NCBI GenBank assembly: GCA_964412395.1
Contig: CAYPOY010000020.1
Coordinates: forward strand, 1-28,176
Direction: 5' to 3'
Source: CAYPOY01 sp964412395
GTDB lineage: Bacteria; Chloroflexota; Anaerolineae; B4-G1
Length of the DNA: 28,176 nucleotides
This document shows positions 8,138-16,093 of the stretch, piece after piece. The translations under genes were made by a program, and so were the position numbers. Position 1 is the first letter of the stretch. Every line of letters begins with the position of its first letter. The notes beneath the pieces were generated by a model. It made no database searches, had not been told where the DNA came from, and saw only the letters and a program-made list of their open reading frames with translations.

Positions 8138-10714
8138 GTGATTCCTCAGAAACTCTCCCTCACCAACTTCATGTGCTACCGCCAGGCGGATTTGGACTTC
8201 TCCGGCATCCACGTCGCGTGCCTGGTCGGTGAGAACGGCGCGGGCAAGTCTGCCCTGCTCGACGCCATCACCTGGGCGCTGTGGGGTAAGTCACGGGCCA
8301 GGCGGGACGACGAACTGATCCACCTGGGCGAGGATGAGATGGCGGTCGAGTTCACGTTCGGTCTGGGAAAGCAGGTCTGCCGTGTGCTGCGCCAGCGCAA
8401 GGCTGGCAAGCGCGGCAGCACCTTGCTTGATTTCCAGGTGCAGGCCCTTCCCCCCTATGGGGAGGATAGAGGCGGGGCGGGTGGGCGGTGGCGTTCCATC
8501 GCCGAGAGCGGTATACGGGCCACCCAGGGGAAGATCGAGCGTGTCCTGCATCTCGACTATGAGACCTTCGTCAACTCTGCCTTCCTCCGCCAGGGCCGGG
8601 CTGACGAATTCACGGTCAAGACCGCCGCCGAGCGGAAGCGCGTGCTGGGAGACATCCTGGGGCTCGACCGCTGGACGGTCTACGAGGAGCGGGCTAAGGA
8701 ACGGTTGCGGGCCATCCAGGCCGAGGTAGAGGTGATCGGGCTGCGGCTGCGGGAGATCGAGGCCGAACTGGCCCGGCGGCCCGAGTACGAGGCGGAACTT
8801 CGGACGGCCGAGGCGGCCGTGGCTGAACTGAGCGCCGCGCTCCAGGCGGCCCAGGCGGCCTATCAACAGATCCAGATGGCGCGGACGGAACTCCGGCATG
8901 CCGAGGCGCAGGTCGCCGAACTGGTCGAGCGGATGGCCCAGGCGGAGCGGGAGCTGGCGGCGCTTTCTGAGGAGCGAGCCACGCGGGAGAAGCGACTGGC
9001 CGGGTACGAGAGTCTGCTGGCCCATGCGGACGAGATCGAGGCCGGTTACGCCGCCTATCAGCAGGCGGTCGAGCAGGAGCGGGCACTGGGGGCCAAACTG
9101 CACCAGTCGGTGGAATTGAACGAGCGCCGCGTGGCTCTGGAGGCCCAACTATCCGAGGCGCGACACCGGCTCGAGACAGAGCGCGAGGTCATCGCTCAGC
9201 GCATCGCCGAACTAGAGAGTCGCCTGCCCGATGGTGCGCTGTTGGCTGAGTGTGAAGAAGTACAGGCCCAACTCGCCCATCTGGCCCAGTTATCGGAGAG
9301 CCGGGATGCGGCGCGGGAGGACCTGGCGCGCATCGCTGAGGAGCGGGCGGAGTTGCGGGCGCGCAATGAGGCACTACGGGCCGAGATGGACGCGCTTAAG
9401 AAGAAAATCACGCTGTTGGAGCGAGCGGGAGCCGAGTGTCCCCTCTGCGAACAACCCCTCACTGACGAGCACCGGCTTCGGTTGCTGAATCAGTTCCAGA
9501 CCGAGGGGCGGGCCAGGGGAGATGCCTACCGCGCAAACCAGGCGACGGCGAAGGAGTTGGCCGAGCGAGCGCGGGCGTTGAAAGGACAGATCGCCGAAAG
9601 TGACCAACTGCTGCGCGATCTGTCGCCACTGCAGAGGCGGGAGGCAGCGTTGGTCGGGCAACTCGAGCAGGGACGACAGGCGGCCGGGGCACTGGATGGC
9701 GCTCAGGTGGAAATGACTGTAGTGGAGCGGCGGCTGGATACGGGTGAGTATGCTCCCCAGGTGCGGGCCGAACTGGTGCAGGCGTTGATGCAAGCGGCAG
9801 AACTGGGCTACGACGCGACGGCCCACGAGGCGGCGCGACAGGCGGTGACCGAGGGGCAGGTCTTCGCTGAGCGGAAGGCGCAGTTGAGCGCCGCGCAGAT
9901 GGGGGTAGAGGAGGAGCAGGCAGCGCTCAGGCGACTGGAAGAGGCCGAGAAGCGGTCACGGCAGCACATAGAGACCGAGCAGGCGCGCCGGACGGAGTTG
10001 GAGCAAAAAGCCGGGGAGCTACGGGAGCGCCTGAAGGACGCACCGGCAGTCGAGACGGAGTTGCAGCGGGTACGCGGGGAGGAAGCCGCCGCTCGCCAGC
10101 GACTGGGCGCGGCGCAGCAGCGGCTGGAAGCGTGTAAGGCGCTTGAGCAGCAGCGCGCAGACAAACTGAAGCGGCGGGATGAGTTGATCGCTGAGAAATC
10201 CATCTACGATGAACTGAGGACCGCCTTCGGTGTCAAGGGTGTGCCGGCGATGATCATCGAAGCGGCGGTGCCAGAGATCGAGGTCGAGGCCAACCGGCTC
10301 CTGGCGCGGATGACCGCTGGTCGCATGCACGTGCGCTTCGACACGCAGCGGGAGACGCTGGCGGGCGAGGTGCGGGAGACGTTGGAGATTAAGATCGCCG
10401 ACGAACTAGGGACACGGGAGTATTCCCTCTATTCAGGAGGTGAGGCATTCCGGGTCAACTTCGCCATCCGCGTCGCACTCTCGAAACTTCTGGCACGGCG
10501 GGCGGGGGCGCAGTTGCAGACTTTGGTGATTGACGAGGGATTTGGCACACAGGACACGCAGGGCCGCGGACGGCTGGTCGAAGCAATCAACGCTATTCAG
10601 GACGACTTCGCGCGCGTGCTGGTGATCACACACATTGAGGAGTTGAAGGATGCGTTCCCTGTGCGCATCGAAGTGACCAAGACGCAGGAGGGGTCAGTGG
10701 TGGAGGTGGTGTAG
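8138..10714 (+). CDS. sbcC: SbcC/Rad50-type exonuclease ATPase subunit
   Basis: Large SMC-like ATPase of 858 residues, the partner of SbcD/Mre11 nuclease in processing DNA ends and hairpins. Seen: Walker A GENGAGKS at residues 31-38; a Q-loop region (NSAFLRQGRADEFT); two long coiled coils rich in E, A, R and Q; the zinc hook CPLC at C434-C437; the signature YSGGEAFRVNFAIRVALS (S766-E769) and Walker B LVIDEGFG with D799/E800, followed by the switch H in ITHIEEL. Its size is like Rad50 rather than the >1000-residue E. coli SbcC. Start GTG at 8138, supported by homology from the first residues; the ribosome site is weak. No sbcD gene is in the window. It converges on the minus-strand gene with only 8 bases between stops. 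Confidence 0.93.
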   Translation: MIPQKLSLTNFMCYRQADLDFSGIHVACLVGENGAGKSALLDAITWALWGKSRARRDDELIHLGEDEMAVEFTFGLGKQVCRVLRQRKAGKRGSTLLDFQVQALPPYGEDRGGAGGRWRSIAESGIRATQGKIERVLHLDYETFVNSAFLRQGRADEFTVKTAAERKRVLGDILGLDRWTVYEERAKERLRAIQAEVEVIGLRLREIEAELARRPEYEAELRTAEAAVAELSAALQAAQAAYQQIQMARTELRHAEAQVAELVERMAQAERELAALSEERATREKRLAGYESLLAHADEIEAGYAAYQQAVEQERALGAKLHQSVELNERRVALEAQLSEARHRLETEREVIAQRIAELESRLPDGALLAECEEVQAQLAHLAQLSESRDAAREDLARIAEERAELRARNEALRAEMDALKKKITLLERAGAECPLCEQPLTDEHRLRLLNQFQTEGRARGDAYRANQATAKELAERARALKGQIAESDQLLRDLSPLQRREAALVGQLEQGRQAAGALDGAQVEMTVVERRLDTGEYAPQVRAELVQALMQAAELGYDATAHEAARQAVTEGQVFAERKAQLSAAQMGVEEEQAALRRLEEAEKRSRQHIETEQARRTELEQKAGELRERLKDAPAVETELQRVRGEEAAARQRLGAAQQRLEACKALEQQRADKLKRRDELIAEKSIYDELRTAFGVKGVPAMIIEAAVPEIEVEANRLLARMTAGRMHVRFDTQRETLAGEVRETLEIKIADELGTREYSLYSGGEAFRVNFAIRVALSKLLARRAGAQLQTLVIDEGFGTQDTQGRGRLVEAINAIQDDFARVLVITHIEELKDAFPVRIEVTKTQEGSVVEVV

Positions 10715-10722
10715 CTTGTCAC

Positions 10723-11328
10723 TCACCGCGCTCGTCGTGCCAGCCTCTCCTGCCGTCGCTTCGCGCGGCGCATCTCCCAGGCGTTGCGGAACTCGTCCAG
10801 TTGGCGCGAGAGCGTCATCCAATCCTCGACCAGGAGGACGAAACCAGTGATGTCAGGGGACAGGAGGTAGGGGCTGAACCAGAGGCGCAGCCACGCTTTG
10901 CTGACCGGGTACTTTGAAAGTTCCACCACCAGCGTGGTCTTGCCCCAGTAAGGGCGTAGCCAGTGTTGGCGGGCCGCCTTCTCTCCAGACGGACTGAAAA
11001 CCCGGGCGAAGGGTTGTGGGCGCACTCCCTTGAACCGGCCGTAGGAGACGACGAGTGGGTAGAAAGGGGTCTGAATGCGCAGGTGGTTTGGCCTACACTG
11101 CACCCAGGCCAGTCGCCGGGCCAGGTAGGTGAAAACCAGGATGATAAGTGAAACAAAGGCCGGGATGAGGGTGAGGGCGCGGAATGAGGCGTGGATGATC
11201 GAGATGCGAGGCGCAAACCACCATAGGGCTACTGAGGCCAGTACGATCAGGATACAGGGCCATGCCCAGCGCTGCCACATGCGTTCGTAGATTGAAAGGC
11301 GAAAGCGTTTCCCGCGTTTCCTGTCCAT
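10723..11328 (-). CDS. two-TM membrane protein of unknown function
   Basis: The only minus-strand gene, 201 residues from the ATG whose first base is 11328. This start has a GGAG about 7 bases upstream; an alternative ATG at 11346 would add six residues without a ribosome site. Seen: a basic N-terminus (DRKRGKRFRL), two adjacent hydrophobic segments (about residues 20-42 and 50-70), then a soluble part with alternating strands (NHLRIQTPFYPLVVSYGRF, GKTTLVVELSKYPVS, SPDITGFVLLVEDW) and an Arg-rich C-terminal helix. The layout of two TM segments followed by a beta-rich domain resembles bacterial PH-like (bPH2/DUF304) membrane proteins, but I cannot assign it with certainty. The gene converges on sbcC and diverges from the DUF4388 gene. 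Confidence 0.8.
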   Translation of the reverse strand: MDRKRGKRFRLSIYERMWQRWAWPCILIVLASVALWWFAPRISIIHASFRALTLIPAFVSLIILVFTYLARRLAWVQCRPNHLRIQTPFYPLVVSYGRFKGVRPQPFARVFSPSGEKAARQHWLRPYWGKTTLVVELSKYPVSKAWLRLWFSPYLLSPDITGFVLLVEDWMTLSRQLDEFRNAWEMRRAKRRQERLARRAR

Positions 11329-11442
11329 GGTCCGTCTCCAATGCACTTGGTGGACATGTCATCGCTCCATCCATCCCATCGACCTGCAACGTTGGCGTGA
11401 GTTTGCCTGTGGTGGATGAGGGTAAGTTCTGTCATTGCCAAT

Positions 11443-11471
11443 AGTATACCATCTGTTAGGACGATGGACAA
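11443..11471 (-). promoter_or_regulatory. sigma-70 promoter for minus-strand membrane gene
   Basis: Read on the minus strand: TTGTCC (11466-11471), 17 bases, TATACT (11443-11448). It faces the gene starting at 11328, leaving a leader of about 110 bases. It stands back to back with the plus-strand promoter at 11484, the two -35 boxes being 12 bases apart, so one regulator could control both. Confidence 0.6.
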
Positions 11472-11483
11472 GTAGAATGTGGT

Positions 11484-11512
11484 TTGACTTGCAGGCCAAT
11501 AAAAGGTATAAT
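11484..11512 (+). promoter_or_regulatory. sigma-70 promoter of DUF4388-GTPase operon
   Basis: TTGACT (11484-11489), a 17-base spacer and a perfect TATAAT (11507-11512). The transcript would start near 11519 and have a leader of about 110 bases before the ATG at 11631, ending in the stem-loop at 11599-11618. This is the best-matching promoter in the window together with the one at 5507. Confidence 0.8.
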
Positions 11513-11598
11513 CAGTGCTTAAGAAAGCCCTGGCGAGCATTGGGCCGGGCGGTTCTACTTCTTGCATAGGGTACGCAGAGAGCACCGGGGTTCAAGTC

Positions 11599-11618
11599 TG
11601 CGATCTTGACTGATCGCA
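11599..11618 (+). promoter_or_regulatory. stem-loop just upstream of the ribosome binding site
   Basis: Perfect 7-base-pair arms TGCGATC (11599-11605) and GATCGCA (11612-11618) with a 6-base loop. It ends two bases before the GGAGG (11621-11625) of the DUF4388 gene at 11631. In RNA it could affect translation initiation or mRNA stability; as DNA it is also a dyad that could bind a protein. There is no U-tract, so it is not a terminator. Confidence 0.6.
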
Positions 11619-11630
11619 GTGGAGGTAAGT

Positions 11631-12461
11631 ATGGCACTAAAAGGGAATCTGCGGGATTTCAGTACAACGCAGTTGCTCAACCTGGTCAATCTGGCGCGAA
11701 AGACGGGCATGCTGACGGTTAACACGAGTGAAGCACAGGCGCGTCTGTGTTTTAAGGGGGGCAAGCTCATCTATGCGATGCTGGATGGACAGGGTCATCA
11801 TCTGGCTATGGTGCTTCAACGAGCCGGCAAGATCACGGAAGAGCAGGCCCGTGCGATCCAGGCCCGGGTTGATGTTAAGAGCGATAAGGAACTGGGTCTG
11901 TTGCTGATTAATGCGGGTTACGTGAGCCAGGATGATATTGTACGGAGTGTGCGTACTCATATTTTGAACAATGTCTATCCTCTTTTTACCTGGTCAGATG
12001 GAACTTTCCGCTTCGAAGCGAACGTGTTGCCGTTTGAGGGTTACATTACCATTCCCATTAACCTGGAGAATGTGATAATGGAGGGCAGTCGCCGCATGAA
12101 GGAGTGGGAGCGACTGCAGGAAGAGCTGCCTAACCTTGACGTGGCGCTCAGGTTCGCCGAGCGTCCCGACGCGCGTCTGCGTGACATCAGCCTCAGCGTT
12201 GAGGAATGGCGTGTGGTTTCCTTTATCAACCCACGCAATAGTGTCCGCCAGATCGCGCAGTATAACAATATGAGTGATTTTCAGATCCGCAAGATAGTAT
12301 ACGGCTTGTTGCAGGCAGGGTTAGTGGAGTTAATTAGGCCGAAAAGGGCGGCCGTGCCCGCACCGTCTGGGGTGCCTGGTCAGGCCCCTGTGACGATGCG
12401 CCGTCCATCTGTCAAGCGAGGCGTGGTCGAGCGGCTGATAAGCTTTTTCCAGAGATCATAA
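11631..12461 (+). CDS. DUF4388 (PATAN) domain protein
   Basis: Protein of 276 residues. Seen: an N-terminal DUF4388/PATAN-like domain beginning LKGNLRDFSTTQLLNLVNLA with the typical KTGMLTV, GGKLIYA and GKITEEQARAIQ elements; a second region with ELGLLLINAGYVSQDDI and FTWSDGTFRFEAN, as in extended PATAN proteins; a winged-helix-like stretch (residues about 175-240) with RQIAQYNNMSDFQIRKIVYGLLQAGLVE-type pattern; and a basic amphipathic C-terminal helix that could touch the membrane. Start ATG at 11631 with GGAGG 5 bases upstream; a GTG at 11619 lies within the hairpin. Two bases separate it from the GTPase gene, so they form an operon. PATAN proteins act in signalling and motility control in cyanobacteria and myxobacteria; the role here is unknown. 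Confidence 0.88.
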   Translation: MALKGNLRDFSTTQLLNLVNLARKTGMLTVNTSEAQARLCFKGGKLIYAMLDGQGHHLAMVLQRAGKITEEQARAIQARVDVKSDKELGLLLINAGYVSQDDIVRSVRTHILNNVYPLFTWSDGTFRFEANVLPFEGYITIPINLENVIMEGSRRMKEWERLQEELPNLDVALRFAERPDARLRDISLSVEEWRVVSFINPRNSVRQIAQYNNMSDFQIRKIVYGLLQAGLVELIRPKRAAVPAPSGVPGQAPVTMRRPSVKRGVVERLISFFQRS

Positions 12462-12463
12462 CA

Positions 12464-13000
12464 ATGCAGGTTGTCAAGATAGTAGTCACCGGTCCCTTTT
12501 CGGCGGGCAAAACGGAATTCATCCAGACGATCAGTGAGATTGATGTCGTTGCGACAGAGAGGAAGATTTCGCGCGAGGAGGAGCGCATCAAGAACCATAC
12601 CACGGTGGCAATGGATTTCGGGCGTATCACTGTGGCCGATGATTTGGTGCTCTATCTGTTCGGTACCCCCGGTCAGCGCCGCTTCGACTTCATGTGGGAA
12701 ATTCTCGCTGAAGGTATGCTTGGCTTCGTCGTCTTGCTCGACAGTGTACGGCCGGAGACGTTCCGTGAGGCGCGTAGCATTCTCGAAACTTTTCGTTCCT
12801 ATGCCCCTGTGCCCTACGTCGTGGCTACCAACAAGCAGGACTTGGAGGACGCATGGTCGCCTGAAGATTTGCGCATTGCACTTCGTATCCCTCAGGAGAT
12901 CAAGGTGTTGCCTTGTGTGGCGACCGATCAAGGGAGCGTCCGGCAGGTTTTGTTAGAACTCCTATTCTCGGTCCTCGAGCTGATGGATGGGGAAGATTAG
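12464..13000 (+). CDS. COG2229-type small Ras-like GTPase
   Basis: Predicted GTPase of 178 residues of the COG2229 family (CvnD/MglA-like). Seen: P-loop GPFSAGKT at residues 10-17; a switch I region with a conserved Thr in KNHTTVAMDFG; a G3 region reading LFGTPGQRRF in place of the canonical DxxG, which is normal for this family; the G4 motif TNKQD; and a final helix. Family members act as polarity or signalling switches and are commonly encoded with Roadblock/LC7 regulators. Here the operon partner is a DUF4388 protein instead and no Roadblock gene is present, which suggests that the DUF4388 protein is the partner or effector (inference). Start ATG at 12464, 2 bases after the upstream stop. 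Confidence 0.9.
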   Translation: MQVVKIVVTGPFSAGKTEFIQTISEIDVVATERKISREEERIKNHTTVAMDFGRITVADDLVLYLFGTPGQRRFDFMWEILAEGMLGFVVLLDSVRPETFREARSILETFRSYAPVPYVVATNKQDLEDAWSPEDLRIALRIPQEIKVLPCVATDQGSVRQVLLELLFSVLELMDGED

Positions 13001-13306
13001 GGGCATGGATGGGGAGGAGCAGACACGCTGTTCCGTAGCCGGGGTTTGTGTTGTGTAGGGCGATGCAAGCGCTGCCTGCGCATTTCTGAATCGCGTTTTC
13101 CCGGCGGTCGAACCATGCAGGACGGGAGGTTCGACCGTCGTATATCGTCAGGAACTGTAACCTCGCTTTAACGAAACTGCAATTATTTCTCAATGCTCCT
13201 CGTGCAGTTTCATGGTATATTTAAGTAGCAGTGGTGGTCTTTACACCACTGTTCCTGGAGGTCTGGTAACCGAGGAAGCAGTTCGGTCACCGAGAGTGAC
13301 ACGTCT
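13001..13306 (+). promoter_or_regulatory. 306-base gene-free leader with several inverted repeats
   Basis: No gene is seen. In order: a perfect 10-bp dyad CGGTCGAACC (13105-13114) and GGTTCGACCG (13128-13137), extendable to 13 pairs with one G-T, not followed by a T-run; a 9-bp dyad GAAACTGCA (13173-13181) and TGCAGTTTC (13203-13211) spaced by 21 bases; an extended -10-like TGGTATATT (13213-13221) with no clear -35; an 8-bp hairpin CAGTGGTG/CACCACTG (13229-13251); and a 5-bp hairpin GTCAC/GTGAC (13286-13300) ending 6 bases before the ATG at 13307. The arrangement suggests a regulated promoter and a structured leader. Confidence 0.55.
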
Positions 13307-14131
13307 ATGAGTTCCATTGTTACCGACCGAGGACTGGTTCACTACGAGACCTGCGGCCGCGGACGGCCTGTGATCTTGCTGCATGGCTGGCTGGAGTCGT
13401 GGGTTCCCTGGATAGGGACTATGGAGGCACTAGCCCGTAGCTATAAGACCTATGCACTTGACTTCTGGGGCTTTGGTGAGTCCGGAAAGCAAGGGGGGAG
13501 CTTCACGGTCCAGGACTATGTTGAGATGGTAAACCAGTTGATGGAGCGTCTGGGGATCGAGCAGGCTCCTATCATAGGCCATTCTATGGGTGGTACTGTC
13601 TCGCTCAGCTTGGTGCTGGGGTATCCTGAGCGAGTTCAGAAAGTGGCGGTGGTGGGTTCTCCCATCGTGGGCGACGGACTGGCACTCTTTCTGCGGTTGG
13701 CTGCGCGGCGTTCCCTGGCTGGTCTGGCCTACCAGGTGCCCGGCGCTCTCTCACTGGGCGTCCGGCTCTTCTCTCCATTCCTGGCACGGGACTGGAAGAC
13801 CTGGTACAAGATGTTCGCGTATGATCTTTCACGCACTACATTGGAGTCCTTTCACTATAGCATCGCTTCGTTGCGCAAGACGGACCTGCGCCCACGGCTG
13901 AAGGAGATTCAAGTGCAGGCATTGGGCGTCTACGGTCGGATGGATCGCATTGTGGACCCCAGGCAAGGCGATGTGTTGGCGCAGGGCACACCGCTGGCTG
14001 AGATATGCTACTTCGAGCGTTCGGGTCACTTCCCGATGTTGGACGAGCCCGAACGGTTCTATCGGATGCTATGTGAGTTTCTGGGTAACCAGTCTGGCCC
14101 GCAGCAATGTGACCAGGATAGGTCTGACTGA
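13307..14131 (+). CDS. alpha/beta-fold hydrolase, catalytic triad intact
   Basis: Soluble alpha/beta hydrolase of 274 residues. Seen: the oxyanion HGW element (VILLHGWLESW), DFWGFGESGK after strand 4, the nucleophile elbow GHSMGG with S93, the acid in GRMDRIVDP, and the base in SGHFPMLDEP. All triad members are present, so an esterase, lipase or related activity is expected, but the substrate is unknown. Start ATG at 13307, with no strong Shine-Dalgarno; a small hairpin sits just upstream. It is closely related in layout to the gene at 24281, with the same opening (S-x-IV-x-x-GLVHYE-x-x-GRG-x-P) and the same nucleophile position. It heads the run of genes that continues with the V4R, beta-helix and reductase genes. 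Confidence 0.92.
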   Translation: MSSIVTDRGLVHYETCGRGRPVILLHGWLESWVPWIGTMEALARSYKTYALDFWGFGESGKQGGSFTVQDYVEMVNQLMERLGIEQAPIIGHSMGGTVSLSLVLGYPERVQKVAVVGSPIVGDGLALFLRLAARRSLAGLAYQVPGALSLGVRLFSPFLARDWKTWYKMFAYDLSRTTLESFHYSIASLRKTDLRPRLKEIQVQALGVYGRMDRIVDPRQGDVLAQGTPLAEICYFERSGHFPMLDEPERFYRMLCEFLGNQSGPQQCDQDRSD

Positions 14132-14169
14132 GTGTTGGTGCGTCAGCAGGCCGGTGGACGAGTATTCGT

Positions 14170-14820
14170 ATGACGGATGAACCTGTATCGGCGGTTCAGG
14201 GATCACCGCAATATTTTTTCCCCAACAAAATGGGGCGGATCATACTCCTGGCGATGGAAGAGGTAATGGGCTATAATGGAGTGAGTGCGATCTTGAATCT
14301 GGCCCGGCTTCAGCACCGCATCGGGAATTATCCGCCCAATAACTTCGCCAAGGAGTTTGCCTTCGACGAGGTAGGGCGATTGTTGCAGGCGCTGGATGAG
14401 ATGTATGGGCCACGCGGTGGGCGCGGGTTGGCGCGGCGGGCTGGTCATGCCTGTTTCAAGTTTGGGATCAAGGACTTTGGTCCGATGCTGGGTATCGCGG
14501 ATCTGACCTTTCGCGTTGTACCCCTGGGGATGAAGCTCAGGGTGGGTTTTGAGGTCCTGGCTCAGACGTTCAACAAGTTCACCGACCACCTGGTGCGATT
14601 GGAGGAGGACGAGCAGTATTTTCACTGGGTTATGGAGCGTTGCGGCACGTGTTGGGGGCGTAAGTGCGACTCGCCCTGCTGCCATCTGGCTGTAGGCATT
14701 TTGGAGGAGGGACTTTATTGGGTTAGCGGTGGTAAGAACTTCTACGTCGAAGAGGTATCGTGCATTGCCGCTGGCGATCGTACTTGTACCATTCTGATCG
14801 GCAAGCATCCACTGGACTAA
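14170..14820 (+). CDS. V4R-domain protein
   Basis: Protein of 216 residues with a C-terminal V4R (4-vinyl reductase) domain. Seen: the Cys cluster C158, C161, C166, C170, C171 and H172, then EEGLYWVSGG, FYVEEVSC (C198) and GDRTC (C206), the normal V4R pattern of Cys residues and a closing beta strand. V4R domains bind small hydrophobic ligands and often a metal; examples are BchJ and the sensor domains of XylR/DmpR-type regulators. Automated annotation could name it BchJ, but there are no other chlorophyll genes here. The N-terminal part (about residues 18-90) is helical and resembles the region that precedes V4R in related stand-alone proteins. It lies 38 bases after the hydrolase and 8 bases before the beta-helix gene. 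Confidence 0.87.
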   Translation: MTDEPVSAVQGSPQYFFPNKMGRIILLAMEEVMGYNGVSAILNLARLQHRIGNYPPNNFAKEFAFDEVGRLLQALDEMYGPRGGRGLARRAGHACFKFGIKDFGPMLGIADLTFRVVPLGMKLRVGFEVLAQTFNKFTDHLVRLEEDEQYFHWVMERCGTCWGRKCDSPCCHLAVGILEEGLYWVSGGKNFYVEEVSCIAAGDRTCTILIGKHPLD

Positions 14821-14828
14821 ACAGAGAG

Positions 14829-16079
14829 ATGCGCAAGATTATTCTGCGGAATCGCTATAGGATCTTTCCATTCAACGAGCCTGCACGTGACCTGCGCGTG
14901 CTTAACAAGCCGCTGTGGCTATACCAGCGGGATGTGTTGGCGCGCCATGTTACAGAGGAGCGTGAGGTAGATTCGCTGGCCGAGGTTGATTCCCGGCGGG
15001 TGGAGACGCTGGTATATCGGGACAACTTGTTCTTTGATCAATTCTTCCTGGACGAGTTCATCCAGCGGGCTCGGGAGTCGGGTAAAGCCTGCCAGGTCGC
15101 TTTTGCGTTGGATGATCGTGCCATCAAGTCCCATGCCATCCATCTGCAGCGGGGTATCCATATTGAGGGTGACGTGTACGTCGCCGATATGTGGTATTAC
15201 CCGCATGGCATCGAGCCTAACGTGCACCCGCTGGTGATAGACACCGAAGCGCGCGAAATGGGTTACTATCACGTTCCGACTCACATGTCCAATAGGAGGG
15301 GTGATCTGGTGTACCAGGTGCCTACCAGGGCGTTTTGTTCTATTGAGCATTGGGTTCACACCATCACTGCCAATGTCATCTTTGGGGTGTACGCCCAAGC
15401 GGCGCGGCGGGATCGTGAGCTTGAGGACAGCGTAGGGAAGCAACTCAGAATATTGTGGCGCGCGATGCTGGAGCGGAAGCAAGCTCTTTCTTCGTCGGAG
15501 TTGGTGCATATAGGCCGCAACTGTAGCATTGATCCCACTGCCATCATCAGAGGGCCGACTTATATTGGCGATCACGTCAGCATTGGCCCAGGGGTTGTCG
15601 TTGATGTCTCTGTCATCGGGGATAACGTGGATATTATGACGGGTGGCCAGGTCATGCTCAGCGTGGTGTCGGACCGCTGTTTCCTTCCCTTCCGAGCGGC
15701 GCTCTTCATGAGTGTGATGATGATAGATTCGATGGTGGCGCAGAATACGTGCCTGCAATTCTGTAGCATCGGACGCGGTACCTTCATCGGCGCAGGTAAC
15801 ACCTTCACCGATTTTAACTTAGTGCCCAAGCCCATCCGGGCGGTGCATGGGGAAGAACTGGAGGAGACGGGCATGCCGGTGGTGGGCGGCTGTGTGGGCC
15901 ACCATTGTTTTATAGGCTCTGGCCTGGTGGTGTACCCAGCGCGAGCTATTGAGTCGGACGTAATTTTGCTTGCTTCGCCTGAGAGGCGTGTGATTGATCG
16001 AAATGTTTATTACGAAAGCAGCGACCATTTGGCCATTAAGGGTGGAGCGAACCTGCACTCTAGAATGTATGAGCGTTGA
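14829..16079 (+). CDS. left-handed beta-helix transferase-like protein with degenerate NTase-like N-terminus
   Basis: Protein of 416 residues from the ATG at 14829. Seen: about residues 222-400 contain hexapeptide repeats of the left-handed beta-helix (VHIGRNCSIDPTAIIRG, YIGDHVSIGPGVVVD, VIGDNVDI, SIGRGTFIGAG, CFIGSGLVVYP), the fold of acyl- and nucleotidyl-transferases such as GlmU. The N-terminus (RIFPFNEPARDLRVLNKPLW) echoes the opening of sugar nucleotidyltransferases but lacks the Gly-rich GxGxR loop, so that domain may be inactive or diverged. The middle (LQRGIHIEGDVYVADMWYY) may start a strand region. It lies 8 bases after the V4R gene and 14 bases before the reductase. Substrate is unknown; acyl transfer is one possibility given the neighbour. 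Confidence 0.82.
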   Translation: MRKIILRNRYRIFPFNEPARDLRVLNKPLWLYQRDVLARHVTEEREVDSLAEVDSRRVETLVYRDNLFFDQFFLDEFIQRARESGKACQVAFALDDRAIKSHAIHLQRGIHIEGDVYVADMWYYPHGIEPNVHPLVIDTEAREMGYYHVPTHMSNRRGDLVYQVPTRAFCSIEHWVHTITANVIFGVYAQAARRDRELEDSVGKQLRILWRAMLERKQALSSSELVHIGRNCSIDPTAIIRGPTYIGDHVSIGPGVVVDVSVIGDNVDIMTGGQVMLSVVSDRCFLPFRAALFMSVMMIDSMVAQNTCLQFCSIGRGTFIGAGNTFTDFNLVPKPIRAVHGEELEETGMPVVGGCVGHHCFIGSGLVVYPARAIESDVILLASPERRVIDRNVYYESSDHLAIKGGANLHSRMYER

Positions 16080-16093
16080 ACCTGGGCACGGAG

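Noticed and set aside
14170..14820. Bacteriochlorophyll 4-vinyl reductase (bchJ) and hence a photosynthesis locus
   Set aside because: V4R domains are widespread outside photosynthesis and no other pigment gene is in the window.
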